This document shows positions 19,313 to 26,948 of a DNA stretch of 50,424 nucleotides, one piece after another. The position numbers were made by a program, and so were the translations under genes. Under the pieces are notes generated by a model. It ran no database searches and was not told where the DNA came from. It was given only the letters and a program-made list of their open reading frames with translations. How positions within the stretch are numbered: the first letter of the stretch is position 1; every line of letters starts with the position of its first letter. The DNA is from Cryomorphaceae bacterium (GTDB taxonomy: Bacteria; Bacteroidota; Bacteroidia; Flavobacteriales; Flavobacteriaceae). Location of the stretch: the NCBI GenBank assembly GCA_003331875.1, contig QOQA01000009.1, positions 1 through 50,424 of the forward strand, given 5' to 3'.

Positions 19313-20119
19313 ATGAACAAAGTAATCATCATTACAGGGGCTTCCTCGGGAATAGGAAAATCAATAGGAAACTATTTAACAGAAAAAGGATATATTGTTT
19401 ATGGTACTAGCAGGAAACCAGAAAAATACCCTAAGTCAGAATTTACACTAGTTAAATCAGATATCAATAAAAAAAGTGATACTCAAAACTTAATAAATCA
19501 TGTTATATCTATTGAAGGAAAAATAGATGTTCTAATTAATAATGCTGGTATAGGATATACAGGACCTATTGAAGAGTCTAGAATTGAGGATATAGAATCA
19601 CTCTTCAGCACAAATTTTTTTGGACCAATTGAAATGATAAAAAACACACTACCATTAATGAGAAAAAATAATAGTGGATTAATTATCAATATAACATCAA
19701 TTGCTGGTTACATAGGTTTGCCATTTAGGGGCGTATTTTGCGCATCCAAAAGTGCCTTAGAAATATTAACTGAATCATTGAGGGCAGAAATAAAAGATTA
19801 TGGAATAAAGGTTGTGAATGTCGCCCCTGGGGATGTTAAAACAGATGTAATTTCAAGAAGGATAGACTCTTTTAATGATAAAAATTCTATTTATTTTAAA
19901 AAATACTACAAAACATGGAAGTCTATGAACAAAGATGTCGAGGAAGGAGGGATAGATCCATTGAAAATCTCTAGATTAATTTTTAAAATTATTAATAAAA
20001 ATAATCCCAAAATTCATTATGTAATTGGTAAACCACTTCAAAAATTTTCAATAGTTTTGAAAAAAATATTACCTGATTTAGTATTTGAGAGAATCCTAAA
20101 TAGGTTTAATAGTTTATAA
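19313..20119 (+). CDS. Short-chain dehydrogenase/reductase (SDR) with Phe at the catalytic Tyr position
   Basis: A 268-residue classical SDR with cofactor motif TGASSGIGKSIG at residues 8-19, NNAG near residue 83, and catalytic Ser129 (in NITSIAG). The active-site YxxxK motif reads FCASK at residues 142-146, so the general acid/base Tyr is Phe (codon TTT at 19736). The lysine is kept. The C-terminal half (NVAPGDVKTDV, then KIHYVIGKPLQKFSIVLKKILP) is typical of Bacteroidetes SDRs of unknown substrate. Either catalysis is changed or lost, or the protein has a binding role. It begins 7 nt after the SRP RNA T-run and its stop abuts the next gene. Confidence 0.9.
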   Translation: MNKVIIITGASSGIGKSIGNYLTEKGYIVYGTSRKPEKYPKSEFTLVKSDINKKSDTQNLINHVISIEGKIDVLINNAGIGYTGPIEESRIEDIESLFSTNFFGPIEMIKNTLPLMRKNNSGLIINITSIAGYIGLPFRGVFCASKSALEILTESLRAEIKDYGIKVVNVAPGDVKTDVISRRIDSFNDKNSIYFKKYYKTWKSMNKDVEEGGIDPLKISRLIFKIINKNNPKIHYVIGKPLQKFSIVLKKILPDLVFERILNRFNSL

Positions 20120-20779
20120 ATGAAGTTTTTTATTGATACTGCAAATATTGAAGAAATAAAAGAAGCTCAAAGCTTTGGTGTCTTAGATGGTGTGACTACA
20201 AATCCTTCTTTGATGTCAAGAGAAAATATTAAAGGTGAAAAAAATATTATTGAACACTACAGAAAAATTTGCTTGGAAGTAGATGGCGATGTATCAGCTG
20301 AAGTTATATCAACTGATCTAGATGGCATAATAAATGAAGGTGAACTATTAAGTAAATTAGATAACAAAATAGTTGTCAAAGTGCCAATGATAAAAAATGG
20401 TATAAAAGCTATAAAACACTTTTCATCAAAAAATATCAAAACCAATTGTACTCTGATTTTTTCAAGTGGTCAGGCTTTAATTGCCGCAAAAGCAGGTGCA
20501 ACATATGTCTCACCATTTATTGGAAGATTGGATGATATTTCAATAGACGGGTTAAATATTATTTCTGAGATTCGAAAAATTTATGATAATTATAATATAA
20601 ATACCCAAATTTTAGCAGCATCAATAAGATCTCCTATGCATATAATTAATTGTGCTAAAATTGGATCGGATGTTATTACATCCCCATTAACCTCAATCGT
20701 AAAATTATTTCATCATCCACTCACAGATATTGGGTTAAAAAAGTTTTTAGATGATCATTATTCTGTAAATAAAAAATAA
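20120..20779 (+). CDS. Transaldolase / fructose-6-phosphate aldolase family protein (MipB/TalC type)
   Basis: A 219-residue protein starting MKFFIDTANIEEIKEAQ with DGVTTNPSLM. KIVVKVPMIKNGIKAI carries the Schiff-base lysine, and NCTLIFSSGQALIAAKAGATYVSPFIGRLDD follows in overlapping segments. This is the short transaldolase-like family, acting either as transaldolase in the pentose phosphate route or as fructose-6-phosphate aldolase; sequence alone does not decide. It starts directly after the SDR stop and is followed 3 bp later by the ABC-F gene. Confidence 0.9.
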   Translation: MKFFIDTANIEEIKEAQSFGVLDGVTTNPSLMSRENIKGEKNIIEHYRKICLEVDGDVSAEVISTDLDGIINEGELLSKLDNKIVVKVPMIKNGIKAIKHFSSKNIKTNCTLIFSSGQALIAAKAGATYVSPFIGRLDDISIDGLNIISEIRKIYDNYNINTQILAASIRSPMHIINCAKIGSDVITSPLTSIVKLFHHPLTDIGLKKFLDDHYSVNKK

Positions 20780-20782
20780 TAC

Positions 20783-22375
20783 ATGATCAGTACTAATAAT
20801 TTATCAATCCAATATGGAAAAAGAATTCTTTTTGATGAGGTAAATATTACATTTAAAAAAGGAAATTGTTATGGTGTCATTGGAGCAAATGGGGCTGGAA
20901 AATCTACTTTTTTAAAAGTTCTTTCTGGTGAAATTCAACCAAATAGCGGTTCTGTAATAATTGAACCAGGCAATCGATTATCGATACTTGAACAAAACCA
21001 AAATGCTTATGATAAATATACTGTTATTGATAGTACAATTATGGGCAATAAGGATCTTTATCAAATAAAAAAAGAAATGGATTTTTTATATTCAAAAGAA
21101 GATTTTTCTGATGATGATGGTATAAAGGTTGGGGAACTTCAGAATAAATATGAAGAGATGGATGGTTGGAATGCTGAAAGTGAAGCGGCTTCATTACTCT
21201 CACAGTTAGGGGTTGAGGAGAGTCTTCACAATCAAAAATTAATTGACATAGATTTAAAACTTAAGGTCAGAGTTTTGCTTGCTCAGTCATTATTTGGAAA
21301 TCCGGATATTCTAATTATGGATGAACCAACTAATAATTTAGATTTTGAGACAATTAAATGGCTTCAAAATTTCCTATCAAATTATGAAAATACAGTTATA
21401 GTGGTTTCTCATGACAGATATTTTTTAGACTCAGTCTGTACCCATATTTCTGATATTGATTACGGAAAAATATCCCATTACTCTGGTAATTATACATTTT
21501 GGTATGAATCAAGTCAGTTAGCTCTTAAACAACGGGCTCAACAAAATAAAAAGGCAGAGGAAAAAAAGAAAGAATTGGAGGAGTTTATATCTAGATTTAG
21601 TGCTAATGTAGCTAAATCAAAACAAGCGACATCAAGAAAAAAGATGATTGAGAAGTTAAATATAGAGGATATAAAGCCTTCCTCTAGAAGATATCCGGGA
21701 ATAATATTTGAAATTGAAAGGAATTTAGGGGATCAAATCCTAAATATTGAATCTATGGAAACATCATTGTTTAATAATTTTAATACAATCATAAACAATG
21801 GTGACAAGGTTATTCTTTACTCTAGAAGCCCTAAAATTATTGACAATTTCTATCATAAAATTCTTTTGAATAATGATAGTATTAAGTGGGGAACAACTGT
21901 CTCAAAATCTTACATCCCTGAAAATTATGATACTTTTTTTGAAAAAAATCTAAGTTTGGTAGATTGGTTAAGACAATGGTCAAGGAATGATGAAGAAAGA
22001 GAAGAAGTATATATTCGAGGTTTTTTAGGTAAGATGCTTTTTAGTGGTGAGGAAGCATTAAAATCATGTAGAGTTCTTTCTGGAGGTGAAAAGGTAAGGT
22101 GTATGCTATCTAAAATGATGATGGAAAAATCAAATTTTTTAATATTAAATGAACCAACAAATCATTTAGATCTTGAAAGTATCACAGCCTTAAACAATTC
22201 ACTTATTAATTTCAAAGGAAATATCTTCCTAACTACTCAAGATTTTCAGTTTGCCAATTCAGTAGGAAACAGAGTTATTGAATTAGGAACTAAGGGTTTT
22301 ATTGATAAACTTATGAGCTTTAGCGAATACTTAAATGACCCTAAGGTCAAGGAGCAAAGAGAGATAATTTATTAA
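20783..22375 (+). CDS. ABC-F family ATPase (YbiT-like) with a degenerate second ATP site
   Basis: A 530-residue protein with two ABC domains joined by a charged linker, no membrane segments. Domain 1 has Walker A GANGAGKST (residues 34-42), Walker B ILIMDEPTNNLD and VSHDRYF, but no LSGGE (the place reads IDIDLKLKVRVLLAQ). Domain 2 lacks a Walker A: the place reads KVILYSRSPKIIDN. It keeps VLSGGEKVR, has Asn for Asp in Walker B (LILNEPTNHLD) and TTQD for the usual SHD. So only the site formed by Walker A/B of domain 1 and the signature of domain 2 looks complete. ABC-F proteins act on the ribosome. The gene ends an SDR-aldolase-ABC-F run and overlaps pheT by 4 bp at the 3' end. Confidence 0.9.
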   Translation: MISTNNLSIQYGKRILFDEVNITFKKGNCYGVIGANGAGKSTFLKVLSGEIQPNSGSVIIEPGNRLSILEQNQNAYDKYTVIDSTIMGNKDLYQIKKEMDFLYSKEDFSDDDGIKVGELQNKYEEMDGWNAESEAASLLSQLGVEESLHNQKLIDIDLKLKVRVLLAQSLFGNPDILIMDEPTNNLDFETIKWLQNFLSNYENTVIVVSHDRYFLDSVCTHISDIDYGKISHYSGNYTFWYESSQLALKQRAQQNKKAEEKKKELEEFISRFSANVAKSKQATSRKKMIEKLNIEDIKPSSRRYPGIIFEIERNLGDQILNIESMETSLFNNFNTIINNGDKVILYSRSPKIIDNFYHKILLNNDSIKWGTTVSKSYIPENYDTFFEKNLSLVDWLRQWSRNDEEREEVYIRGFLGKMLFSGEEALKSCRVLSGGEKVRCMLSKMMMEKSNFLILNEPTNHLDLESITALNNSLINFKGNIFLTTQDFQFANSVGNRVIELGTKGFIDKLMSFSEYLNDPKVKEQREIIY

Positions 22376-24765
22376 TCTCTTAGTGTTGCTTCAAATTTCT
22401 TTTTAAGAACACCAATTATTTTATCCGAAACAATTTCTATAGTCTTTTCATTTAAAGTTTTTTTGTCTGAATTTAAAATAACTGATATGGATATTGATTT
22501 CTTTGATTTTTCAATCTTATCATCCTTAAAAATATCAAATAATTTAATTTCTTTAATCAAATCATTATTGAGTGAGTTTATACTTGCTTTAATATCATTA
22601 TAACTCACCTCTTTGTTTAGAACAAATGAAAAATCTCTTTTAACATTAGGATATTTTGAAATTTTAGTTACATTAAAAAAACTATTATTCACAAATTTGA
22701 AAAGTAAACTCATATTAATTGTAGCACAGAAAACATTGTGAGGAATAGAGTATTTTTTTAATAAATTATCGTTTAAATTAATTACTGAACCAATTTTCTT
22801 GTTTTTTACATTAAAATTAATCCCATTCTCATTGATTTCTTCTTCATGACTGATATTAAATTTTTCAAAAACATTAACTAAGATATTTTTTAAGTAAAAA
22901 AAATTAGATTTAACATCATTGTTTAACCAATTATTATCAATTAAATTTCCAGACATAACAATCGACAACTTTTTATTCTCTATGTAATTTCCCTCATTTT
23001 TAGCATATGTAGAACCAAATTCAAAAAAATTATTATTTATAGATTTCCTATTTATATTATACTCTATTGTTTTTAAAAGTCCATCAATCAAATCAGTTCT
23101 CATTACAGAAATATCTGCACTAATTGAATTAATGAGATTTACCAATTTTTTACCATTAGTGTTATTTTCTTTTACTAAAGAGTTATTCATGATTTCATTA
23201 AAGCCTAGATTACATAAAAAACTAGCAATTAGGTTATTATAATCTTCTTCGTTTCTCCTGTTTTTTAATACAGATACACTGAGCTTTTTGGAGGAATATA
23301 CATTGTTGTAACCGTAAATTCTTAGGACTTCTTCAATAACATCACATTCTCTTGTAACATCATGCCGATAATTTGGTATAGTAATACCAACATTTGTTTC
23401 ATTAATTGAGTTTATTTTAAAATCAAGCAGATTTAAAATAGATTTAACTTCAATCCTGTCAATTTCAACTCCTATAATCCTGTTAAAATTTTCAAAATTT
23501 ATTGAAATATTTTTTTCTTCAATTTTATTGGGATAATCATCAATAACATTTGAAAGTATCTCTACATTATAATACTCCTTTAACAATGAAGCTGCTCTTT
23601 TAAGAGCAAATTCTGTCATATTAATATCAACACCTCTCTCAAATCTATAAGATGAATCAGATGAAATTCCAGCCGTTTTTGATGATTTTCTTATACTAAT
23701 TGGATCAAAATAAGCAGATTCTAAAACAATTGAATTGGTATTAGTTGACACTGAATGATCAAACCCACCCATAATTCCTGCTAAACACATTGGTTCGTCT
23801 GAATCGCATATAAATAAGTCGTCTTTTTCATATTTCCTTATTTTTTTATCAAGTGTTTTGAATTCAATTTTACTATTTAATTTCTTTATATCAATTTTTG
23901 ATGTCTTTATTTTATCTAAATCATAGGCATGTAGGGGTTGTCCTAATTCATGCATAACATAGTTAGTCACATCTACAACATTGTTGATAGGGTTAATTCC
24001 AATTGCCATAAGTTTATTGGAAATATTAGTATGTGATTTTGTAATTTTTATATTTTTTATTACCAGTGCACAAAATCTTTTACAATAAGTCGGATCAACA
24101 ATATTCACATTTAAACCTGTATTTATACCAAGGGATGTGAAATTTGCAATAGAAGGCGTTATTAAATCAATTTTAGTTTTTTTTCGATGAGAAATAGCTG
24201 CTCTTAAATCTCTTGCTACACCAAAGTGACTTAATGCATCAGATCTGTTTGGAGTAATTCCAATTTCAAAAACTTGATCTACGTATGTTTTAATTTTTTT
24301 TGAATAATCACTACCACTTTTTGGATTACCTTTTAAAACTATAATACCATCATGATTGTTACTTAAACCAATTTCTGACTCAGAAACAATCATTCCTTCA
24401 CTTTCAATGCCTCTTATCTTTGCTTTTTTGATTTTAATTTTTTCATTTTGATATGTGAATAAAATTGATCCAACGGGTGCAACAACAACATTTTGATTTA
24501 TATCTACGTTTGGTGCACCACAAATTATCTTTAATTTATTTCTGCCAATATCTATTGTGGTTAACTTTAATTTATCAGCATTGGGATGTTTTTCACACTT
24601 GATAACTTTTCCAATTACAAGTTGTGTTAAATCTGTTTTTGGCTGTGAATTATATTCATGAATTTTTTCTACTTCAAGACCTATGTCTGTCAATAAATCT
24701 GATATTTCATCGATGGATAGATTTTGATTTAGAAGTTCTTTTATCCAGTTAAATGAAATTTTCAT
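22372..24765 (-). CDS. pheT: Phenylalanine-tRNA ligase beta subunit
   Basis: A protein of 797 residues beginning MKISFNWIKELLNQNLSIDEI. It has the N-terminal tRNA-binding (EMAP-like) domain VIGKVIKCEKHPNADKLKL, then the B3/B4 editing region (ELGQPLHAYDLDKI, GIMGGFDHSVS), the B5 domain, and the C-terminal FDX-ACB domain starting at KYPNVKRDFSFVL. It charges tRNA-Phe together with PheS, which is not in this window. I take ATG 24765 as start rather than the preceding TTG at 24768. An exact TATATTTG box ends 4 nt upstream, so it probably has its own promoter though recG lies only 31 bp before it. Confidence 0.96.
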   Translation of the reverse strand: MKISFNWIKELLNQNLSIDEISDLLTDIGLEVEKIHEYNSQPKTDLTQLVIGKVIKCEKHPNADKLKLTTIDIGRNKLKIICGAPNVDINQNVVVAPVGSILFTYQNEKIKIKKAKIRGIESEGMIVSESEIGLSNNHDGIIVLKGNPKSGSDYSKKIKTYVDQVFEIGITPNRSDALSHFGVARDLRAAISHRKKTKIDLITPSIANFTSLGINTGLNVNIVDPTYCKRFCALVIKNIKITKSHTNISNKLMAIGINPINNVVDVTNYVMHELGQPLHAYDLDKIKTSKIDIKKLNSKIEFKTLDKKIRKYEKDDLFICDSDEPMCLAGIMGGFDHSVSTNTNSIVLESAYFDPISIRKSSKTAGISSDSSYRFERGVDINMTEFALKRAASLLKEYYNVEILSNVIDDYPNKIEEKNISINFENFNRIIGVEIDRIEVKSILNLLDFKINSINETNVGITIPNYRHDVTRECDVIEEVLRIYGYNNVYSSKKLSVSVLKNRRNEEDYNNLIASFLCNLGFNEIMNNSLVKENNTNGKKLVNLINSISADISVMRTDLIDGLLKTIEYNINRKSINNNFFEFGSTYAKNEGNYIENKKLSIVMSGNLIDNNWLNNDVKSNFFYLKNILVNVFEKFNISHEEEINENGINFNVKNKKIGSVINLNDNLLKKYSIPHNVFCATINMSLLFKFVNNSFFNVTKISKYPNVKRDFSFVLNKEVSYNDIKASINSLNNDLIKEIKLFDIFKDDKIEKSKKSISISVILNSDKKTLNEKTIEIVSDKIIGVLKKKFEATLRD

Positions 24766-24769
24766 CAAT

Positions 24770-24777
24770 CAAATATA
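24770..24777 (-). promoter_or_regulatory. -7 promoter element (TATATTTG) for pheT
   Basis: The minus strand reads TATATTTG, an exact TAnnTTTG match ending 4 nt before the pheT ATG, inside the 31-bp gap after recG. A TTGG lies 23 nt further upstream, slightly beyond the usual -33 spacing. The predicted mRNA begins at or next to the ATG. Confidence 0.6.
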
Positions 24778-24796
24778 CAATTAACAAGTAAATTTA

Positions 24797-26896
24797 TTAT
24801 CCAATACTACTCCAAGATTTATTATTATAAAATTCAACCAACTCTTGTCTTATTGTTTTGTTATTTGAATGATTTAGCTTTTGGTCGCTATTAATTAGTT
24901 TTTCAACTTCTTTTTTAGCTAAATCAAAAATCTTCAAATCATTTGTTAAATCTGCTATTTTAAAATCAACGACACCACTTTGTTTTGTTCCAAGTATATC
25001 TCCAGGTCCTCTTAATTTTAAATCAATTTCTGAAATCCTAAAGCCATCATTTGTTGATACCATTGCATTTATTCTAGTTTCAGCATCAGGACTCATTTTA
25101 TCTTTTGTCATTAAAATACAATGACTATCATACTCTCCTCTTCCAACTCTTCCTCTGAGCTGATGAAGTTGAGATAGGCCAAATCTTTCAGCATTTTCTA
25201 TAACCATAACCGATGCATTGGGAACATTAACACCAACTTCAATTACGGTTGTGGAAACTAAAATATTTGTTTCACCTTTAACAAATCTATTCATTTCAAA
25301 ATCTTTATTTTCAGATTTCATTTTACCATGAAGTACACCAATTGAATAATTTTCATTATTAAAATATCTACAAATACTTTCAAATCCATCTTCAAGGTTT
25401 TTCAAATCCATCTTTTTAGACTCTTCGATTAGCGGGTAAACAATGTAAACTTGTCGTCCTGCATTTATCTGATCTTTTATAAACTTAAAAACTCTGAGTC
25501 TTTTAGAATCTTTCAGGTGAAGAGTTTTTATTTTTTTTCTACCTGGTGGAAGTTCATTAATAATAGATATATCGAGATCACCATATATGCTCATAGTCAG
25601 AGTTCTTGGAATTGGTGTTGCTGTCATTATTAAAATGTGAGGTGATGGGTTGTTTTTTTTCCAAATCTCAGCCCTTTGTTTTACACCAAAACGATGTTGC
25701 TCATCAATAACTGCAAAACCTAAATTTTTAAATATTACGTTTTTCTCAAAAATGGCATGAGTTCCTATTAAAATATTTAAAACTCCTTTTTTTAAATCAT
25801 CAAAAAGAATTACTCTTTTTGATCTTTTTGTGGATCCTGTAAGTAGCTCAATATTCAAATTAAGACCATTTAAATACTGATTAAAGCTATCGAAATGTTG
25901 ATTTGCTAAAATTTCTGTTGGAGCAACTAAACAACATTGATATCCGTTATCAATAGCGATTAACATAGCCATTAAAGAAACAATAGTTTTTCCTGAGCCA
26001 ACATCACCCTGAAGTAGCCTTGTCATTTGCTTTCCATTTCTAAAATCATTCCTTATTTCTTTTAAAACATTTTTTTGAGAGGATGTTAATTCGAAATTTA
26101 AATTGTTTCTGTAAAAAGAATTAAATTTTAAATCAATTTTTGGAAAGCAAAAACTTCTTTTAGATTTAATTTTATTTTTTTTTAAATGAAAAATTAATTG
26201 GTTAAAAAAAATTTCTTCAAATTTTAATCTAAATATTGCTCTTTTTTGAAGATTAAAATCTGATGGAAAATGAACATTTAAATAACTTGAATACTTTGAC
26301 ATCAAATTATTCCTCTTATTGATATCTTCATTCAAACTCTCTCTAATATTTGATTCTAAATCTTTTAAAATTCTCTCAATTAATTTGATAAAGAAATTAT
26401 TTGACATTCCAGAGTTTGTTGTTTTTTCAGAACTTTTATAAATAGGCTTTATTCTAATTCGTTTTTTTTCATTTGATTGGTTTAATTGTTCAATTTCAGG
26501 GTGAATCATTGACGGGGAATTTTTAAACCAGTTAACTTTTCCAAACAATACAACTTTTTGTTTATTATTTATTGACTTTTCGACCCATTTCAGACCCTTG
26601 AACCATAAGACTTTAATATCTTTTTCACCATCAAAAAATAAACCCTCTAAACGGAACTTCTTATTACTTTCAACATATTTTAAAGATTTAAAAAAGCCAA
26701 TAATTTGTACATATGAGCTGTTTTCAACCAAATCGCGAACCTTATAAAATTTTGTTTTATCAATATATCGGAATGGAAAAAAATTAATAATATCATAACA
26801 GTTCCTCAACCCAAATTCATCACTTAAAATTTTTGCACGATTTTTACCAATACCTTTAATAAATTGCAAGGATGTATGAATGTTAATTTCTTTCAC
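24797..26896 (-). CDS. recG: ATP-dependent DNA helicase RecG
   Basis: A 699-residue helicase. The N-terminal part holds a wedge/OB domain (SLQFIKGIGKNRAKILSDEFG, then the RYIDKTKFYKVRDL region). The superfamily 2 core follows with GDVGSGKTIVSLMAM, IDEQHRFGVKQR, MTATPIPRTL, and the C-terminal LRGRVGRGEYDSHC and RGPGDILGTKQSG motifs. It remodels branched DNA and stalled forks. The start is a GTG at 26896; no ATG lies close by and the upstream frame is not coding. An exact TAAATTTG box ends 4 nt upstream. It is back to back with uvrD. Confidence 0.95.
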   Translation of the reverse strand: MKEINIHTSLQFIKGIGKNRAKILSDEFGLRNCYDIINFFPFRYIDKTKFYKVRDLVENSSYVQIIGFFKSLKYVESNKKFRLEGLFFDGEKDIKVLWFKGLKWVEKSINNKQKVVLFGKVNWFKNSPSMIHPEIEQLNQSNEKKRIRIKPIYKSSEKTTNSGMSNNFFIKLIERILKDLESNIRESLNEDINKRNNLMSKYSSYLNVHFPSDFNLQKRAIFRLKFEEIFFNQLIFHLKKNKIKSKRSFCFPKIDLKFNSFYRNNLNFELTSSQKNVLKEIRNDFRNGKQMTRLLQGDVGSGKTIVSLMAMLIAIDNGYQCCLVAPTEILANQHFDSFNQYLNGLNLNIELLTGSTKRSKRVILFDDLKKGVLNILIGTHAIFEKNVIFKNLGFAVIDEQHRFGVKQRAEIWKKNNPSPHILIMTATPIPRTLTMSIYGDLDISIINELPPGRKKIKTLHLKDSKRLRVFKFIKDQINAGRQVYIVYPLIEESKKMDLKNLEDGFESICRYFNNENYSIGVLHGKMKSENKDFEMNRFVKGETNILVSTTVIEVGVNVPNASVMVIENAERFGLSQLHQLRGRVGRGEYDSHCILMTKDKMSPDAETRINAMVSTNDGFRISEIDLKLRGPGDILGTKQSGVVDFKIADLTNDLKIFDLAKKEVEKLINSDQKLNHSNNKTIRQELVEFYNNKSWSSIG

Positions 26897-26900
26897 ACCT

Positions 26901-26908
26901 CAAATTTA
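26901..26908 (-). promoter_or_regulatory. -7 promoter element (TAAATTTG) for recG
   Basis: The minus strand reads TAAATTTG, an exact TAnnTTTG match that ends 4 nt before the recG GTG. The four bases between read AGGT, which might be mistaken for a Shine-Dalgarno but lie too close to the start. No -33 is evident. Confidence 0.6.
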
Positions 26909-26926
26909 ATTTATTAACTTTAATAC

Positions 26927-26934
26927 TATATTTC
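26927..26934 (+). promoter_or_regulatory. Possible -7 element (TATATTTC) for uvrD
   Basis: TATATTTC has one mismatch to TAnnTTTG and ends 14 nt before the uvrD TTG. It is back to back with the recG box in a 52-bp gap. Confidence 0.35.
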
Positions 26935-26948
26935 TTGATTATAAATAT

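Noticed and set aside
26897-26900. AGGT before recG as a Shine-Dalgarno sequence
   Set aside because: It abuts the start codon with no spacer, and neighbouring genes lack such sequences; the exact -7 box explains the region better.
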